Source: Spongiactinospora rosea
GTDB lineage: Bacteria; Actinomycetota; Actinomycetes; Streptosporangiales; Streptosporangiaceae
Length of the DNA stretch: 64,000 bases
Reading direction: 5' to 3'
NCBI RefSeq assembly: GCF_003315795.1
Contig: NZ_QMEY01000017.1
Location: forward strand, 62,001-126,000
In this document: positions 16,318 to 24,714 of the stretch, one piece after another
Position numbering within the stretch: the stretch's first letter is position 1
How the letters are laid out: each line of letters opens with the position of its first letter
Translations under genes and position numbers: made by a program
Notes under the pieces: model-generated
Told to the model about the DNA's origin: nothing
The model's database searches: none
The model's input: the letters and a program-made list of their open reading frames with translations, nothing else

Positions 16318-17487
16318 CAAACCATGTTTCATGGTGGACTCGGCGGCCAGGGTGAGGGGGGCGATCAGCAGGGCGACGGCGCCGGCGAAGCCGATGGCGA
16401 AGGACAGGCCGGTGAGCTGGGCGAGGCCGCCGATCATGGGCGGGCCGATCAGGAAGCCCGAGTAGGCGATGGTCGTGACGAAACCGATCTCCCGCTCGCC
16501 GCCGGTGCCGTCGGCGCGCAGGCCGGCCGCGCCGGCGAGATCGAGCACGACCGGGAAGGCGAACGCGATGCCGCCGCCCGCGAGCACGTATCCGGCGTAG
16601 GTGAACCAGGCCACCGGCACGGTCGCGGCCGTCAGCAGGCCCGCCCCGGCCAGCAGGGAACCGGTGACCAGGATGCGGGCCGCGCCGAAGCGGCGCTGGA
16701 TCCGCTCCCCGGCCAGCCGGACCAGCCCCATCGTGAGGCAGAACGCGGAGAACAGGATCGCCCCGGCGGCCTCCGGCAGGCCCCGCTCACGGACCGCGAA
16801 CAGCGCCGACCAGTCGTAGCTCGAACCCTCGACGATGGCCGCGACGAACGCGATGCCGCCGAGCAGCCACAGCGCGGGGCGGCGCAGCAGGCCGCGGTCG
16901 AGCCCGGCGCGCCGGGCGGTGCCGGGGGCGGGCTCCTCGCGCGGCACGAACCGGATCACGGCGGCGGTGAGGGTCAGGGCGGCGACGGCGGCCACGCCGA
17001 AGTACGGGAGCAGCGCGACCTGCCGGCCGGCGGCGAACGCCGCGCCCAGCGAACCGGTCAGCGCGCCGAAGCTGAAACCCGCGTGGAAGACCGGCATCAG
17101 CGGCCGTCCCGTCCCGCGGATGACGCCGACGGCGGCGACGTTCATCGACACGTCGAAGGCGCCGAAGGACGCGCCGAGCAGTACCAGGACCAGGCCGAGC
17201 TGAAGCGGCGAGGTGACCAGGGCGAGGACGGGCAGCACGGCCGAGGCGGCGATGGCCGAGGCGAGCACCATGACGCGGGCGCCGAGGCGGGCGCACGCCC
17301 GGCCCGCGAACGACGCCGCGGCGATCAGGCCGACGTTCGCCCCGAGCAGCGCCAGGCCGAGCGCGCCGGGGCCCGCCTCGATCCGGTCCGCCAGCGCGGG
17401 CATGCGCGGCCCCCACGAACCGGCGATGAGGCCGTTGAGCACGAAGACGATGAACACCGAGACGATGGAGACCCGCGCCGAACGCAT
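16309..17487 (-). CDS. MFS transporter (YbjJ-like)
   Basis: The 392-residue protein has about twelve hydrophobic segments and starts MRSARVSIVSVFIVFVLNGL. GSWGPRMPALADRI followed by LGLALLGANVGLIAAASFAG and the GAFDVSMNVAAVGV segment are typical of the YbjJ-like major facilitator group. Substrates of this group are poorly known. It lies upstream of and on the same strand as the SsuD-like gene, so it might export or import a related compound, but no firm link exists. The stop codon falls inside an inverted repeat at 16301-16317. Confidence 0.87.
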   Translation of the reverse strand: MRSARVSIVSVFIVFVLNGLIAGSWGPRMPALADRIEAGPGALGLALLGANVGLIAAASFAGRACARLGARVMVLASAIAASAVLPVLALVTSPLQLGLVLVLLGASFGAFDVSMNVAAVGVIRGTGRPLMPVFHAGFSFGALTGSLGAAFAAGRQVALLPYFGVAAVAALTLTAAVIRFVPREEPAPGTARRAGLDRGLLRRPALWLLGGIAFVAAIVEGSSYDWSALFAVRERGLPEAAGAILFSAFCLTMGLVRLAGERIQRRFGAARILVTGSLLAGAGLLTAATVPVAWFTYAGYVLAGGGIAFAFPVVLDLAGAAGLRADGTGGEREIGFVTTIAYSGFLIGPPMIGGLAQLTGLSFAIGFAGAVALLIAPLTLAAESTMKHGLPT

Positions 17488-17523
17488 CTGCCCACCCCTG
17501 TCGGACGCCTGCCTGTGCGGGGG

Positions 17524-18339
17524 TCAGGGTTTGCGGGCGACTCCGCACACGGCGCTGACGACCGGGAAGGGCGGGTCCCAGCGGTCCGGGTCGGGGCGCC
17601 ATTCGGGGGTCGGTACCACGCCCGGTTCGACCAGCTCCAGGCCGGTGAAGAACTCGGCGAGCCGCGCCGGGCTGCGCAACTGGTAGGTGTTGGCGGCGGT
17701 GCGGTTGTAGCCGCGCACGGCCTCCACCAGCGCCGGGTTGGTGTTCACGCCGTCGCTGAGCGCCAGGTAGCTGCCCGGGACCAGCGGGGCGAGCAGCGTG
17801 TCGATGATCTCCTGGGGGCCGTCCTTGTCGGTGACCTGCCCCGCGATGCTCAGCATCATCACCGCGACGGGCTCGCGGAAGTCGAGCGTCTTGGCGGCCC
17901 CGGCGAGGATCTCCTGCGGGTCGCGCACGTCGGCGTCGAGGTAGTCGGTGGCGCCGGGCGGGGTGCTGGTGAGCAGGGCGCGCGCGTGGACGAGCACGAT
18001 CGGATCGTTGTCGACGTAGACCACGCGGGACTCGGGGGCCAGGCTCTGCGCGACCTCGTGGGTGTTCTCCGCCGTTGGCAGGCCGGTGCCGAGGTCCAGG
18101 AACTGCCGTACGCCCGCCTCGGTCACCAGGTACCTGACCGCCCGCCGGAGGAACTCCCGCTGTAACCGGGCGACCATCGCGAAGTCCGGGAACATCGTCA
18201 GCAGCCGCTCACCGACCTCACGGTCGGCGGCGAAGTGGTTCTTGCCGCCGAGCAGGAAGTTCCAGACCCGGGCCGAGTGGGGGACGGTGGTGTCGACGCG
18301 CTCCCAGGCCGACTCGGCGGCGTTCGCGGGGTCAGTCAT
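17524..18339 (-). CDS. SAM-dependent methyltransferase, DUF574 family
   Basis: The 271-residue protein matches the actinomycete-specific DUF574 methyltransferases: HSARVWNFLLGGKNHFAADR near residue 21, FLDLGTGLPTAENTHEVAQ near 80 (the SAM-binding glycine motif), RVVYVDNDPIVLVHARALL and AVMMLSIAGQVTD. These proteins occur in many copies in actinomycetes and their substrates are generally unknown. It is 36 bp upstream of the MFS gene on the same strand and could share its transcript. Confidence 0.92.
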   Translation of the reverse strand: MTDPANAAESAWERVDTTVPHSARVWNFLLGGKNHFAADREVGERLLTMFPDFAMVARLQREFLRRAVRYLVTEAGVRQFLDLGTGLPTAENTHEVAQSLAPESRVVYVDNDPIVLVHARALLTSTPPGATDYLDADVRDPQEILAGAAKTLDFREPVAVMMLSIAGQVTDKDGPQEIIDTLLAPLVPGSYLALSDGVNTNPALVEAVRGYNRTAANTYQLRSPARLAEFFTGLELVEPGVVPTPEWRPDPDRWDPPFPVVSAVCGVARKP

Positions 18340-18615
18340 GGTGGTCCTTATCAGTGGTGGGGGTTCGACCGTATAACGGATGGCCCCAGACCATGGTCAA
18401 CGACTCTCCCATTTTGCGGTCCGGCCCCGCCCGGCAGTCAGGGGCGGCAGTCGCGGGGCCGCGATCCCGGGTCCGTACCGGCCGTCGCCGAACCCGGTGC
18501 GGCCCGCCCCCGGCGCCGAGTGCTGACCCGATATTTCAGCATTCATCCGGACAATACCACCAAAGGCATTGGGACAACGTAAAGGGCCCACCCAGGGAGC
18601 CCGGTAACACTTCTC

Positions 18616-18647
18616 AGCCCCCGGTCCAAAAGCGGACACCGGGGGCT
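18616..18647. terminator. Stem-loop, possible terminator or small-RNA end
   Basis: AGCCCCCGGT (18616-18625) pairs perfectly with ACCGGGGGCT (18638-18647) over a 12-bp loop and is followed on the plus strand by CGATTTAATG. No plus-strand gene is known upstream, so it may end a small RNA or be a back-up terminator for the minus-strand peptidase gene. Confidence 0.45.
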
Positions 18648-18673
18648 CGATTTAATGTGAGGGTGACATAGGG

Positions 18674-18720
18674 GCGTCCGCCCCCCGGCCCTTTTCTGGG
18701 AAGGGCCGGAGGGCGGACGC
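18674..18720 (-). terminator. Terminator of the M64 peptidase gene
   Basis: A 20-bp stem (18674-18693 with 18701-18720, one mismatch) and a 7-bp loop begin 17 bp after the stop of the minus-strand peptidase gene. There is no U-tract, which is usual for actinomycete terminators. Confidence 0.75.
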
Positions 18721-18736
18721 GTACGGTATGTGACCG

Positions 18737-20284
18737 TCAGCTACACGGGTTCCCGTTCACCTTGCAGTTGGAGATGCCGGGGAAGTTGCCCGGAGATCCG
18801 CCCAGACCGAACGTGACCGTCTGACCCGGATTGACCGAGCCGTTGTACGGCTTGTTGGTGAAGGTGTAGCGGGTGTTGTTCTGGGTCCGGTTCGCGTCCC
18901 AGGTGCTGGTGACGCTGAAGCCCGCGGGCACGTCGAACTCGACCGTCCACGAGGTCAGCGCGGTGCTGCCCGCCTTGACGGACACGCTCGCCTCGAAGCC
19001 CGACCCCCAGTCGGCGGTCTTGGTGAAGGCCGCCGAGGCGTTGGTGCTGCTGTTCTGGCCGACCGTCCAGGACAGCGTCTGCGTCAGGTCCGGCTTATAG
19101 ATCGGGTTGCGTACCATCGCGGTCTCGTCGGTGACCGTGCCCTTCAGCGCGAAGGTGGACTTGCCGGTCGAGGCGAAGTCGGCCGGGGTCAGCGTCTTCT
19201 TGCCGTTCCAGGCGGGCACCGCCACGCCGTCCACCTGCCACTTGATCGTCAGCGGCACGTCAACCGTGGTGACCGTGAGCGGCTGGGTGGCGTTGTGCGT
19301 GCCGCCCTCGGGGGAGGAGACCGAGTCCACGGGATTGATCTCGCCGTAGAAGGACTGCACCAGCTTCTCCCGGTTGACCAGGCCGAAGTCCTGGTTCAGG
19401 TTGCGCATCAGCGAGTTCTCGCTGGGCCGCCAGACGCCGAAGCGGCTGTAGTCGCCGCCCTCGAAGGCGCCGATGATGCCGCCGTCGGGGGTCGCCTCGC
19501 CCAGCCACACGCCCCACTTGGCGCCGGTGGAGTCGATGGTGACGTTCGCCGCGTAGGGCTCGCTGGTGCCGGGGTACTGCTCGGGGCCGCCGTAGTCGTA
19601 CTCGTCGGCCAGGTCACCCTGCGAGTGGCCCAGCTCGTGCAGCACGACCTCCCTGGACAGCGGGTTGCGGGAGAAGGTGCCGACGTCGGAGCCGGAGTAG
19701 CCCGCGCCGCCGTACTTGGTGCTGTTGGCCTGCACCAGGACCTGGTCGGCGCCGGGCACGAGCGCCTGCGCGTACTCCCAGGCCTTGGTGGTGTCCACGC
19801 AGAGCAGGCGCTCGGTGCCGCCGCACCAGAACGCCGAGGCCAGCGGGCTGTCCACGTGCACGTCGGCGGTCGGGTCGCCGCTCACCCCCGACTGCGGCGA
19901 GTCGATCTCGATGCGCCAGACGTTGAAGAGCTTGCGGTAGGACTTGTACGGCTCTCGCTCCGTCATGGTCGCCCAGGCCGCGTCGATCTCCGTGCCGTAG
20001 GCGGTCTGCTCGGCCGCGGTATAGCCGTCACCGAGGAACACCAGGTCGATGCGGTTGTCACTCGGCCCGTTGATCTCCACCTCCTTGAGCCTGGAGGGTG
20101 CGGCGACCAGTGATTTCGGGACCTTCGGCAGGTCGGCCGGGTCCACTTCGACGTGCTTGATCGTCCCGTCGGGGGAGAAGACCTCGTGGGGGACGTCGGG
20201 CTTGGCGGGCGCGGCCACCGCCGGGGCCGCCACAAGGGCGGCGTACATCGAGGCCGCGGCTAATACCGCGGCTAACGCGCGCAC
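18737..20284 (-). CDS. Secreted M64-family metallopeptidase with C-terminal CBM2
   Basis: I chose GTG 20284 because a GGGAGG site lies about 10 nt upstream, inside the longer open frame that starts at 20407. The result has 515 residues with a clean signal peptide ending in VAAPAVAAPA. The catalytic domain holds the zinc motif HELGHSQGDLADEYDYGG near residue 215, matching the peptidase M64 (IgA-peptidase-like) family, preceded by DLVFLGDGYTAAEQ. The last 100 or so residues (from about 413) form a family-2 carbohydrate-binding module with conserved tryptophans (SWTVEF) and a terminal Cys pair. CBM2 usually binds cellulose or chitin. The fusion suggests a protease tethered to polysaccharide. Confidence 0.88.
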   Translation of the reverse strand: MRALAAVLAAASMYAALVAAPAVAAPAKPDVPHEVFSPDGTIKHVEVDPADLPKVPKSLVAAPSRLKEVEINGPSDNRIDLVFLGDGYTAAEQTAYGTEIDAAWATMTEREPYKSYRKLFNVWRIEIDSPQSGVSGDPTADVHVDSPLASAFWCGGTERLLCVDTTKAWEYAQALVPGADQVLVQANSTKYGGAGYSGSDVGTFSRNPLSREVVLHELGHSQGDLADEYDYGGPEQYPGTSEPYAANVTIDSTGAKWGVWLGEATPDGGIIGAFEGGDYSRFGVWRPSENSLMRNLNQDFGLVNREKLVQSFYGEINPVDSVSSPEGGTHNATQPLTVTTVDVPLTIKWQVDGVAVPAWNGKKTLTPADFASTGKSTFALKGTVTDETAMVRNPIYKPDLTQTLSWTVGQNSSTNASAAFTKTADWGSGFEASVSVKAGSTALTSWTVEFDVPAGFSVTSTWDANRTQNNTRYTFTNKPYNGSVNPGQTVTFGLGGSPGNFPGISNCKVNGNPCS

Positions 20285-20562
20285 GTTCAAACGATCCTCC
20301 CTGTTGAAGAACATGGAGGATGAGAAGGGGGCCCCCGGATTCCAGTCGTAATCCCGCCTGGAATATCTCCCATCCCTTATGGCGATCGTATGCGGCGGAC
20401 GCGGCATTCGCGCAAGGGTTTTCCGCGGATTTCTGATGAAGCACGGATGGCCGCCGGGAAAGGCCCCGGGTGAACGGGGCCGTATTCGCTGAGTGATGGC
20501 CCGGTGCGATTTTCCGTAAGCCGATTCGGCCGCTCGCTCCGGGCTCCCGGCTCCCGGCGTCC

Positions 20563-20600
20563 GGCGCCCGGCACGGGGGCGGGCCTCCGTGCCGGGCGCC
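20563..20600 (-). terminator. Terminator of the secreted protein gene at 20606
   Basis: A perfect 14-bp stem, GGCGCCCGGCACGG (20563-20576) with CCGTGCCGGGCGCC (20587-20600), has a 10-bp loop and begins 5 bp after the stop of the minus-strand gene. The rest of the 321-bp gap up to 20284 should hold the peptidase promoter; I see nothing else in it. Confidence 0.75.
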
Positions 20601-20605
20601 GTCGC

Positions 20606-21601
20606 TCATCTGTCCACGCGCAGTTCGACCTCGTCGAGCTGGATCCAGTCGCCGCCGGGGGTGCCCACCCCCCATAGCCCGGCGAACACCGTGGCCTGGG
20701 TGTGGTTTCGCGTCCGGAAACGCGAGGTGACCTCGGTGTAGACGCCCTTGTGCGGGCCGAAGTGGACCTCGCCCGGCGGGGGCCAGATGCCCGCGAGGCG
20801 TGCGCCGAAGAAGCCGGTGTTCACCTTGTCGGAGGTGCGAATCCACCCGGTCAGCACATAGGGGGTGTCCGGCCGCACCGGGACGGTCTGCAGGATCGCG
20901 TTCCAGTTGCGTCCGGTGGACCAGGTGAAGGCGTTGTTCCGGCCGGTGAGCATATGACCGATCCCGACGTCCACGCCCTTCCAGTCCGGGCCCTCGCCGA
21001 ACCAGGGGGCGGTGATGACGGGCTGCGAACCGAACTCGAAGCCGCCGTTGAACAGGTCCTCCACCTGGACATCGAAGGTGGGCCGGTCGCCGTCGAACCG
21101 GTGCAGCGGGGCGCCCGTCCGGGTGGACTCCCGCACGCGCTGCCACTCGCCGAGGGTGAAGGAACGGACCGACGTGTTCAAGTGGTCCAGGTTCCAGTTG
21201 TCGAAGACGCCGAACGGGTCGTTGACCACCTCCAGCCGGAGGCCGCTGACCTCGGCCGCGGTGAACCCGTGCCTGTTCAGGCAGATGCGTACCGAGCTGG
21301 TCTCCCCGCCGCCCCAGTTCTTGCCCCGGTTGACGTTCTCCACCCGGAACGCCGGCCGCACCCGGGAGACCACCGTGATCGCGAGATTGGAGTCGCCCCA
21401 CCAGTTGTCGCCGCGCAGATCGTCCGCGCCGGTCCGGAACTGGAGCAGGACGTCGTCCCGCGACCCGGAATCGCAGAGATGCTCCTCAAGATCCTCCGCC
21501 GCCGCGGGAGCCGCGCTGAGCAGCGCCCCCACCAGGGCCAGTGTTCCCGCCAGGGCGCCAAGTGTCCTTCCGCGCCGGCCGAGCCGTACCGGACCCGCCA
21601 T
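20606..21601 (-). CDS. Secreted protein with carbohydrate-binding-like C-terminal domain
   Basis: The 331-residue protein has a signal peptide (GALAGTLALVGALLSAAPAAA, cleavage about residue 35). The N-terminal half begins DLEEHLCDSGSRDDVLLQF and includes NWWGDSNLAITV, a beta-rich segment that may be PLAT-like. The C-terminal half begins NGGFEFGSQPVITAPW and ends with GGDWIQLDEVELRVD, the usual ends of a CBM4/9-like jelly roll. I recognise no catalytic motif. It lies upstream of the M64-CBM2 gene on the same strand and may act with it outside the cell. Confidence 0.75.
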   Translation of the reverse strand: MAGPVRLGRRGRTLGALAGTLALVGALLSAAPAAAEDLEEHLCDSGSRDDVLLQFRTGADDLRGDNWWGDSNLAITVVSRVRPAFRVENVNRGKNWGGGETSSVRICLNRHGFTAAEVSGLRLEVVNDPFGVFDNWNLDHLNTSVRSFTLGEWQRVRESTRTGAPLHRFDGDRPTFDVQVEDLFNGGFEFGSQPVITAPWFGEGPDWKGVDVGIGHMLTGRNNAFTWSTGRNWNAILQTVPVRPDTPYVLTGWIRTSDKVNTGFFGARLAGIWPPPGEVHFGPHKGVYTEVTSRFRTRNHTQATVFAGLWGVGTPGGDWIQLDEVELRVDR

Positions 21602-21750
21602 GCGTCACCTCGTTTCGCTCGCTCGCAACCCGTTGTCCGTTGCCGGAAGACCATTGCGGCAGGGTCCGGGCAGGCGGCAAAGGTCTTCCTAGATGTCCGG
21701 ACAAGTCCGTACAGCGAGCGGCCCGAACCCATGTCTCTTTTGGTGAATTT

Positions 21751-22089
21751 TCAGGTGTACACCCGGCATGCCGCAGCGTCACGGATCGCCCTGGTCCACT
21801 CGGCCAGCGCGGGATCGTGCGCGGTGGCCTCGCAGAGGTTCCGCCACAGGCCGGCCTCGGTCCAGCGGGCGAACCAGCGATGCGCCGTGGGCACGGTGAC
21901 GCCGAACGCGGGCGGCAGGTTCTGCCAGGCGCACCCGCTGGTGATCACGTAAACGACCGCGGTCAGGACCGTACGCGCGTCGGCCGCGGCCCGGCCGCCC
22001 CCCTGACGCCGCGGCCGCCGCCCCGGCATGAGCGAGCCGGCCACCTCCCACATCTCGTCGGGGACCAGCCGGCGGGCGAGTGCCTCCAT
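21751..22089 (-). pseudogene. Orphan N-terminal part of an IS5-type transposase
   Basis: The 112-residue frame starts MEALARRLVPDEMWEVAGSL and contains RTVLTAVVYVITSGCAWQNL and TAHRWFARWTEAGLW, the DUF4096 head of IS5-group transposases. In intact elements a second frame with the DDE domain follows, by programmed frameshift or fusion. Here the frame ends ACRVYT and no DDE domain follows before the next gene at 21601. No clear terminal inverted repeats are visible. It looks like a remnant, though it could be expressed as a short DNA-binding-like protein. Confidence 0.7.
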
Positions 22090-22213
22090 TCCGGCGATCC
22101 TGCTACATGCCCGCTGAACTGCCAAATGAGACGTGAGCCGATATGCGGAGGAGGGGCGCGCGGGGCTAATCTCGGCCCCCGATCGACCACCATCGACGAA
22201 CGGAGGAACATCA

Positions 22214-23059
22214 ATGACCATCCTGGTGACCGGAGCGACGGGCACGGTGGGACGCATCGTGGTGGACCGGCTGCTGCGCGCCGGGCAGCGGGTACGGGCC
22301 CTGACCAGGAACCCGGCCACCGCAGCCCTGCCCGAGGGCGTGGAACTGGCCGCGGGCGATCTCGGCGAGGCGGCCGGCGCGCTCGACGGCGTGGACCGGG
22401 TCTACTACCTGGCCGGCATGCTCGACCCCACGTCCGCGGCCGAGCAGGCCGCCGCCTTCGCCGGGCGCGCGGTCAAGGCGGGCGTCAGCCGCATCGTCAC
22501 CCTCACCGGCGTGGCCGTCACGGTACGGCGGCCGGGCAGCTACGAGATGCTGCTCGACGTCGAGCAGGCGATCGAGGGCTCCGGCCTGGAGTGGACCCAC
22601 GTCCGGCCGGGCGAGTTCGCCGTCAACAAGCTGGACGTGTGGGCGCATTCGATCCGCGCCGAGGGCGTGGTGCGCAGCGCCTACCCCGACGCGCTCGGCG
22701 TGCCGGTGCACGAGGCCGACATCGCGGAGGTCGCGGTGGCGGCGCTGCTGGAGGACGGGCACGCCGGGCGGGCGTACTCACTGAGCGGCCCGCAGGCGCT
22801 CAGCCACCGCGAGCAGGCCGCCGCCATCGGCGAAGGGCTCGGCAGGACCCTGCGCTTCGAGCCGCTGACGTACGGCCAGGCGCGCGCCGCCTACATCACC
22901 GCGGGGATGCCCGCGGACATCGCCGAATACGTGCTCGGCTACCAGGCCGAATACGCCGAGGAGCCGCCCGCCGTGCTCCCCGACGTCGAACAGGTCCTCG
23001 GCCGCCCGGGCCGCACCCTCGCCCAGTGGGCCGCCGACCACCGGGCCGACCTCTCCTGA
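22214..23059 (+). CDS. NmrA-like NAD(P)H-binding oxidoreductase
   Basis: The 281-residue protein starts at ATG 22214 with GGAGG 7 nt upstream. It has the Rossmann motif VTGATGTVGRIVVDRLL and the atypical-SDR segments VRALTRNPATAALPEGVELA, GVDRVYYLAG, LEWTHVRPGEFAVNKLDVWA and the C-terminal RTLAQWAADHR. NmrA-like proteins act as quinone or small-molecule reductases or as redox sensors. It is a close paralogue of the protein encoded at 33242-34099. The IS5 remnant diverges from its start. Confidence 0.88.
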   Translation: MTILVTGATGTVGRIVVDRLLRAGQRVRALTRNPATAALPEGVELAAGDLGEAAGALDGVDRVYYLAGMLDPTSAAEQAAAFAGRAVKAGVSRIVTLTGVAVTVRRPGSYEMLLDVEQAIEGSGLEWTHVRPGEFAVNKLDVWAHSIRAEGVVRSAYPDALGVPVHEADIAEVAVAALLEDGHAGRAYSLSGPQALSHREQAAAIGEGLGRTLRFEPLTYGQARAAYITAGMPADIAEYVLGYQAEYAEEPPAVLPDVEQVLGRPGRTLAQWAADHRADLS

Positions 23060-23538
23060 TGCCTCCAGCCGGCCCCCGTTCGCCAGACGGGTGACCGGAC
23101 CAGGCAGGTATCACGAATCGCGGAACCATCGTCACGGCCATGGACGTGACGATCCCGAGCCCGCGATCAAGGAAAGTGCCGGCGAACTGAGGACGGCCCC
23201 CGCCGACGAGCGGGATCGCGGGCTGCCGCAGCCGGATCACACCCTCGCGAAGTACGTCCACGACACCATCACGCTCGGGATGGGACGACGATGTGCTTCT
23301 TCCGCGCGCGCACAAGGACATGGCGCGATATTCCACGCCCCCCTTCACCGGTGAGGTGAGCCGCGACGAGGGCACCAGCTCGCTGCGGGGCACGTCGGAG
23401 CACCGCAGAAGGTGACGGTCGCCGTGCACCCGCCCGGCGGCAGGTCTCGCCCGCCGCCTTTCTTCATTGTCTGGTGGAGTTTTGTCGGCGTGCCCCCTAG
23501 CATGTTCTTCATCGGGCGATGAAGAAAGGCGATGTGGC
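23060..23538. other. 479-bp region with palindromes and a possible DUF427 remnant
   Basis: No intact gene is supported. On the minus strand about 23316-23432 encodes SDVPRSELVPSSRLTSPVKG, which resembles the core of DUF427 proteins but lacks the rest of the domain, so it may be a decayed fragment. ATCGTCACG (23128-23136) and CGTGACGAT (23145-23153) form a perfect dyad. A second dyad upstream of the FAD monooxygenase is listed separately. Confidence 0.4.
23505..23526. promoter_or_regulatory. Perfect palindrome upstream of FAD monooxygenase
   Basis: TTCTTCATCG (23505-23514) and CGATGAAGAA (23517-23526) are perfect 10-bp arms around GG, ending 12 bp before the start codon. A copy of the left half, TTTCTTCATTG, occurs about 45 bp upstream at 23459-23469. 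This is a strong repressor operator candidate for the downstream two-gene operon; no regulator gene is adjacent. Confidence 0.6.
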
Positions 23539-24714
23539 ATGCGCGTGATCGTGATCGGAGCGGGGCTCGGCGGGTTGACGCTGGCGCAGGGGTTACACCG
23601 GGCGGGGATCGATGTCGTGGTGTACGAGCGGGACAGGGTGGAAGGGCGTCCGCAGGGGATCAGCCTGCACATGGACGACCGGGGAGCGGCGGCGTTGCGG
23701 GCGTGCCTGCCGCACGGTCATGCCGCGATGGCCGAGGCCACCATGGGCGGGGCGCGGCGTGAGGCGCTGGCGCTCGCCGAGACGGACGGGCGGCTCACCG
23801 TGCAGCACGCCCGGCCGCTCGACGGCGCGCCCGGGACGGCCCGGCCCGGACGCCAGGCGGATCGGCCGCTGTTGCGCGCGGTGCTGCTGACCGGTTTGGA
23901 GGACAGGGTGCGGTTCGGGGCCCGGTTCACCCGGTTCAAGCGACGGCCCGACGGCACCGTGCGGGCCTGGTTCGCCGACGGTGGCACCGACACCGCCGAT
24001 GTGCTGGTCGGGGCGGACGGGATCGGTTCGGCGGTCCGCCGCCAGTACCTGCCGCACGTCCGCGTGCTCGACACCGGCAGGCACATGCTGATGGGCGCCA
24101 CCCCGCTGCGCGCGGTGGCCGATGTCGGGCTGCCCGCCCTGATCGGCCACAATTCCGCCGCCATGCGGATGCACGGCAGGATGATGGCGCTGGGCGTGCT
24201 GCGGTTCTCCCAGCCGCCGGTGGCCGCCCGCGACCGATGGCTGCCCGCCCTGCGAGGCCCCGCCGTCACGGCCGCCGAGGACTATGTGATGTGGGCGCTG
24301 CCCGTCACGGGGGAGTGGCCCGACCTGGCAGGGCCGCCGGCCGAGCGGTGGCACCGGGCCCGGAAGGAGGCCGAGGCCCTGCACCCGGACCTGCGGTCGA
24401 TCGTCGGCCGGGCATGGCCGGACGTCACCGTCGCGCTGCGCGGCGCGACGATCCCCGCCATGGCGGCGTGGTCCGCCGGTCCGGTGACGGTGCTCGGCGA
24501 TGCGATCCACGCGGCCCCCGGTTTCGGCGGCAACCTCGCGATGCAGGACGCGCACCGCCTCCGCGACGCCCTGGTCCAGGCCGCCAGAGGGGAAGGGACG
24601 CTGCTCGCGGCGATCGGCGCGTACGAGGACGCGATGCGCCGGGACGGCTTCCCCGCCACCGATGTCCCCCGCGAGAAGGCCGGTACCGGCGTCGTCGCGG
24701 AGCGGCGCGCATGA
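23539..24714 (+). CDS. FAD-dependent monooxygenase
   Basis: The 391-residue protein has the FAD-binding GAGLGGLTLAQGLHRAG with terminal YER acidic residue (residues 7-33), VLVGADGIGSAVRR near 158, and VTVLGDAIHAAPGFGGNLA near 316, the motifs of group A flavoprotein monooxygenases. I chose ATG 23539 after an AAAGG site rather than the earlier in-frame start at 23467. Family members hydroxylate aromatic or polyketide substrates or inactivate antibiotics such as tetracyclines. It overlaps the downstream membrane-protein gene by 4 bp (ATGA) and is preceded by a perfect palindrome. Confidence 0.9.
   Translation: MRVIVIGAGLGGLTLAQGLHRAGIDVVVYERDRVEGRPQGISLHMDDRGAAALRACLPHGHAAMAEATMGGARREALALAETDGRLTVQHARPLDGAPGTARPGRQADRPLLRAVLLTGLEDRVRFGARFTRFKRRPDGTVRAWFADGGTDTADVLVGADGIGSAVRRQYLPHVRVLDTGRHMLMGATPLRAVADVGLPALIGHNSAAMRMHGRMMALGVLRFSQPPVAARDRWLPALRGPAVTAAEDYVMWALPVTGEWPDLAGPPAERWHRARKEAEALHPDLRSIVGRAWPDVTVALRGATIPAMAAWSAGPVTVLGDAIHAAPGFGGNLAMQDAHRLRDALVQAARGEGTLLAAIGAYEDAMRRDGFPATDVPREKAGTGVVAERRA

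Larger units (their letters stand above)
18340..18736. other. 397-bp intergenic region with two hairpins
   Basis: No protein gene is convincing here; the open frames lack ribosome sites and family resemblance. Two strong hairpins are listed separately at 18616-18647 and 18674-18720. The part next to 18340 should hold the methyltransferase promoter. The AT-richer stretch around 18530-18600 could hold a promoter for a small RNA ending at the first hairpin, but nothing proves this. Confidence 0.6.

Noticed and set aside
15157..18165. Open frame of 1002 codons on the plus strand
   Set aside because: It is antisense to the SsuD-like, MFS and methyltransferase genes, has low-complexity Arg/Gly/Glu-rich sequence, and exists because third positions are almost all G or C.
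18340..18736. Small protein genes on either strand
   Set aside because: Frames of 80-115 codons there have no ribosome sites or recognisable families and overlap strong hairpins.
20285..20407. N-terminal extension of the M64 peptidase to 20407
   Set aside because: It would place about 40 polar residues before the signal peptide, and the only good ribosome site lies inside the extension.
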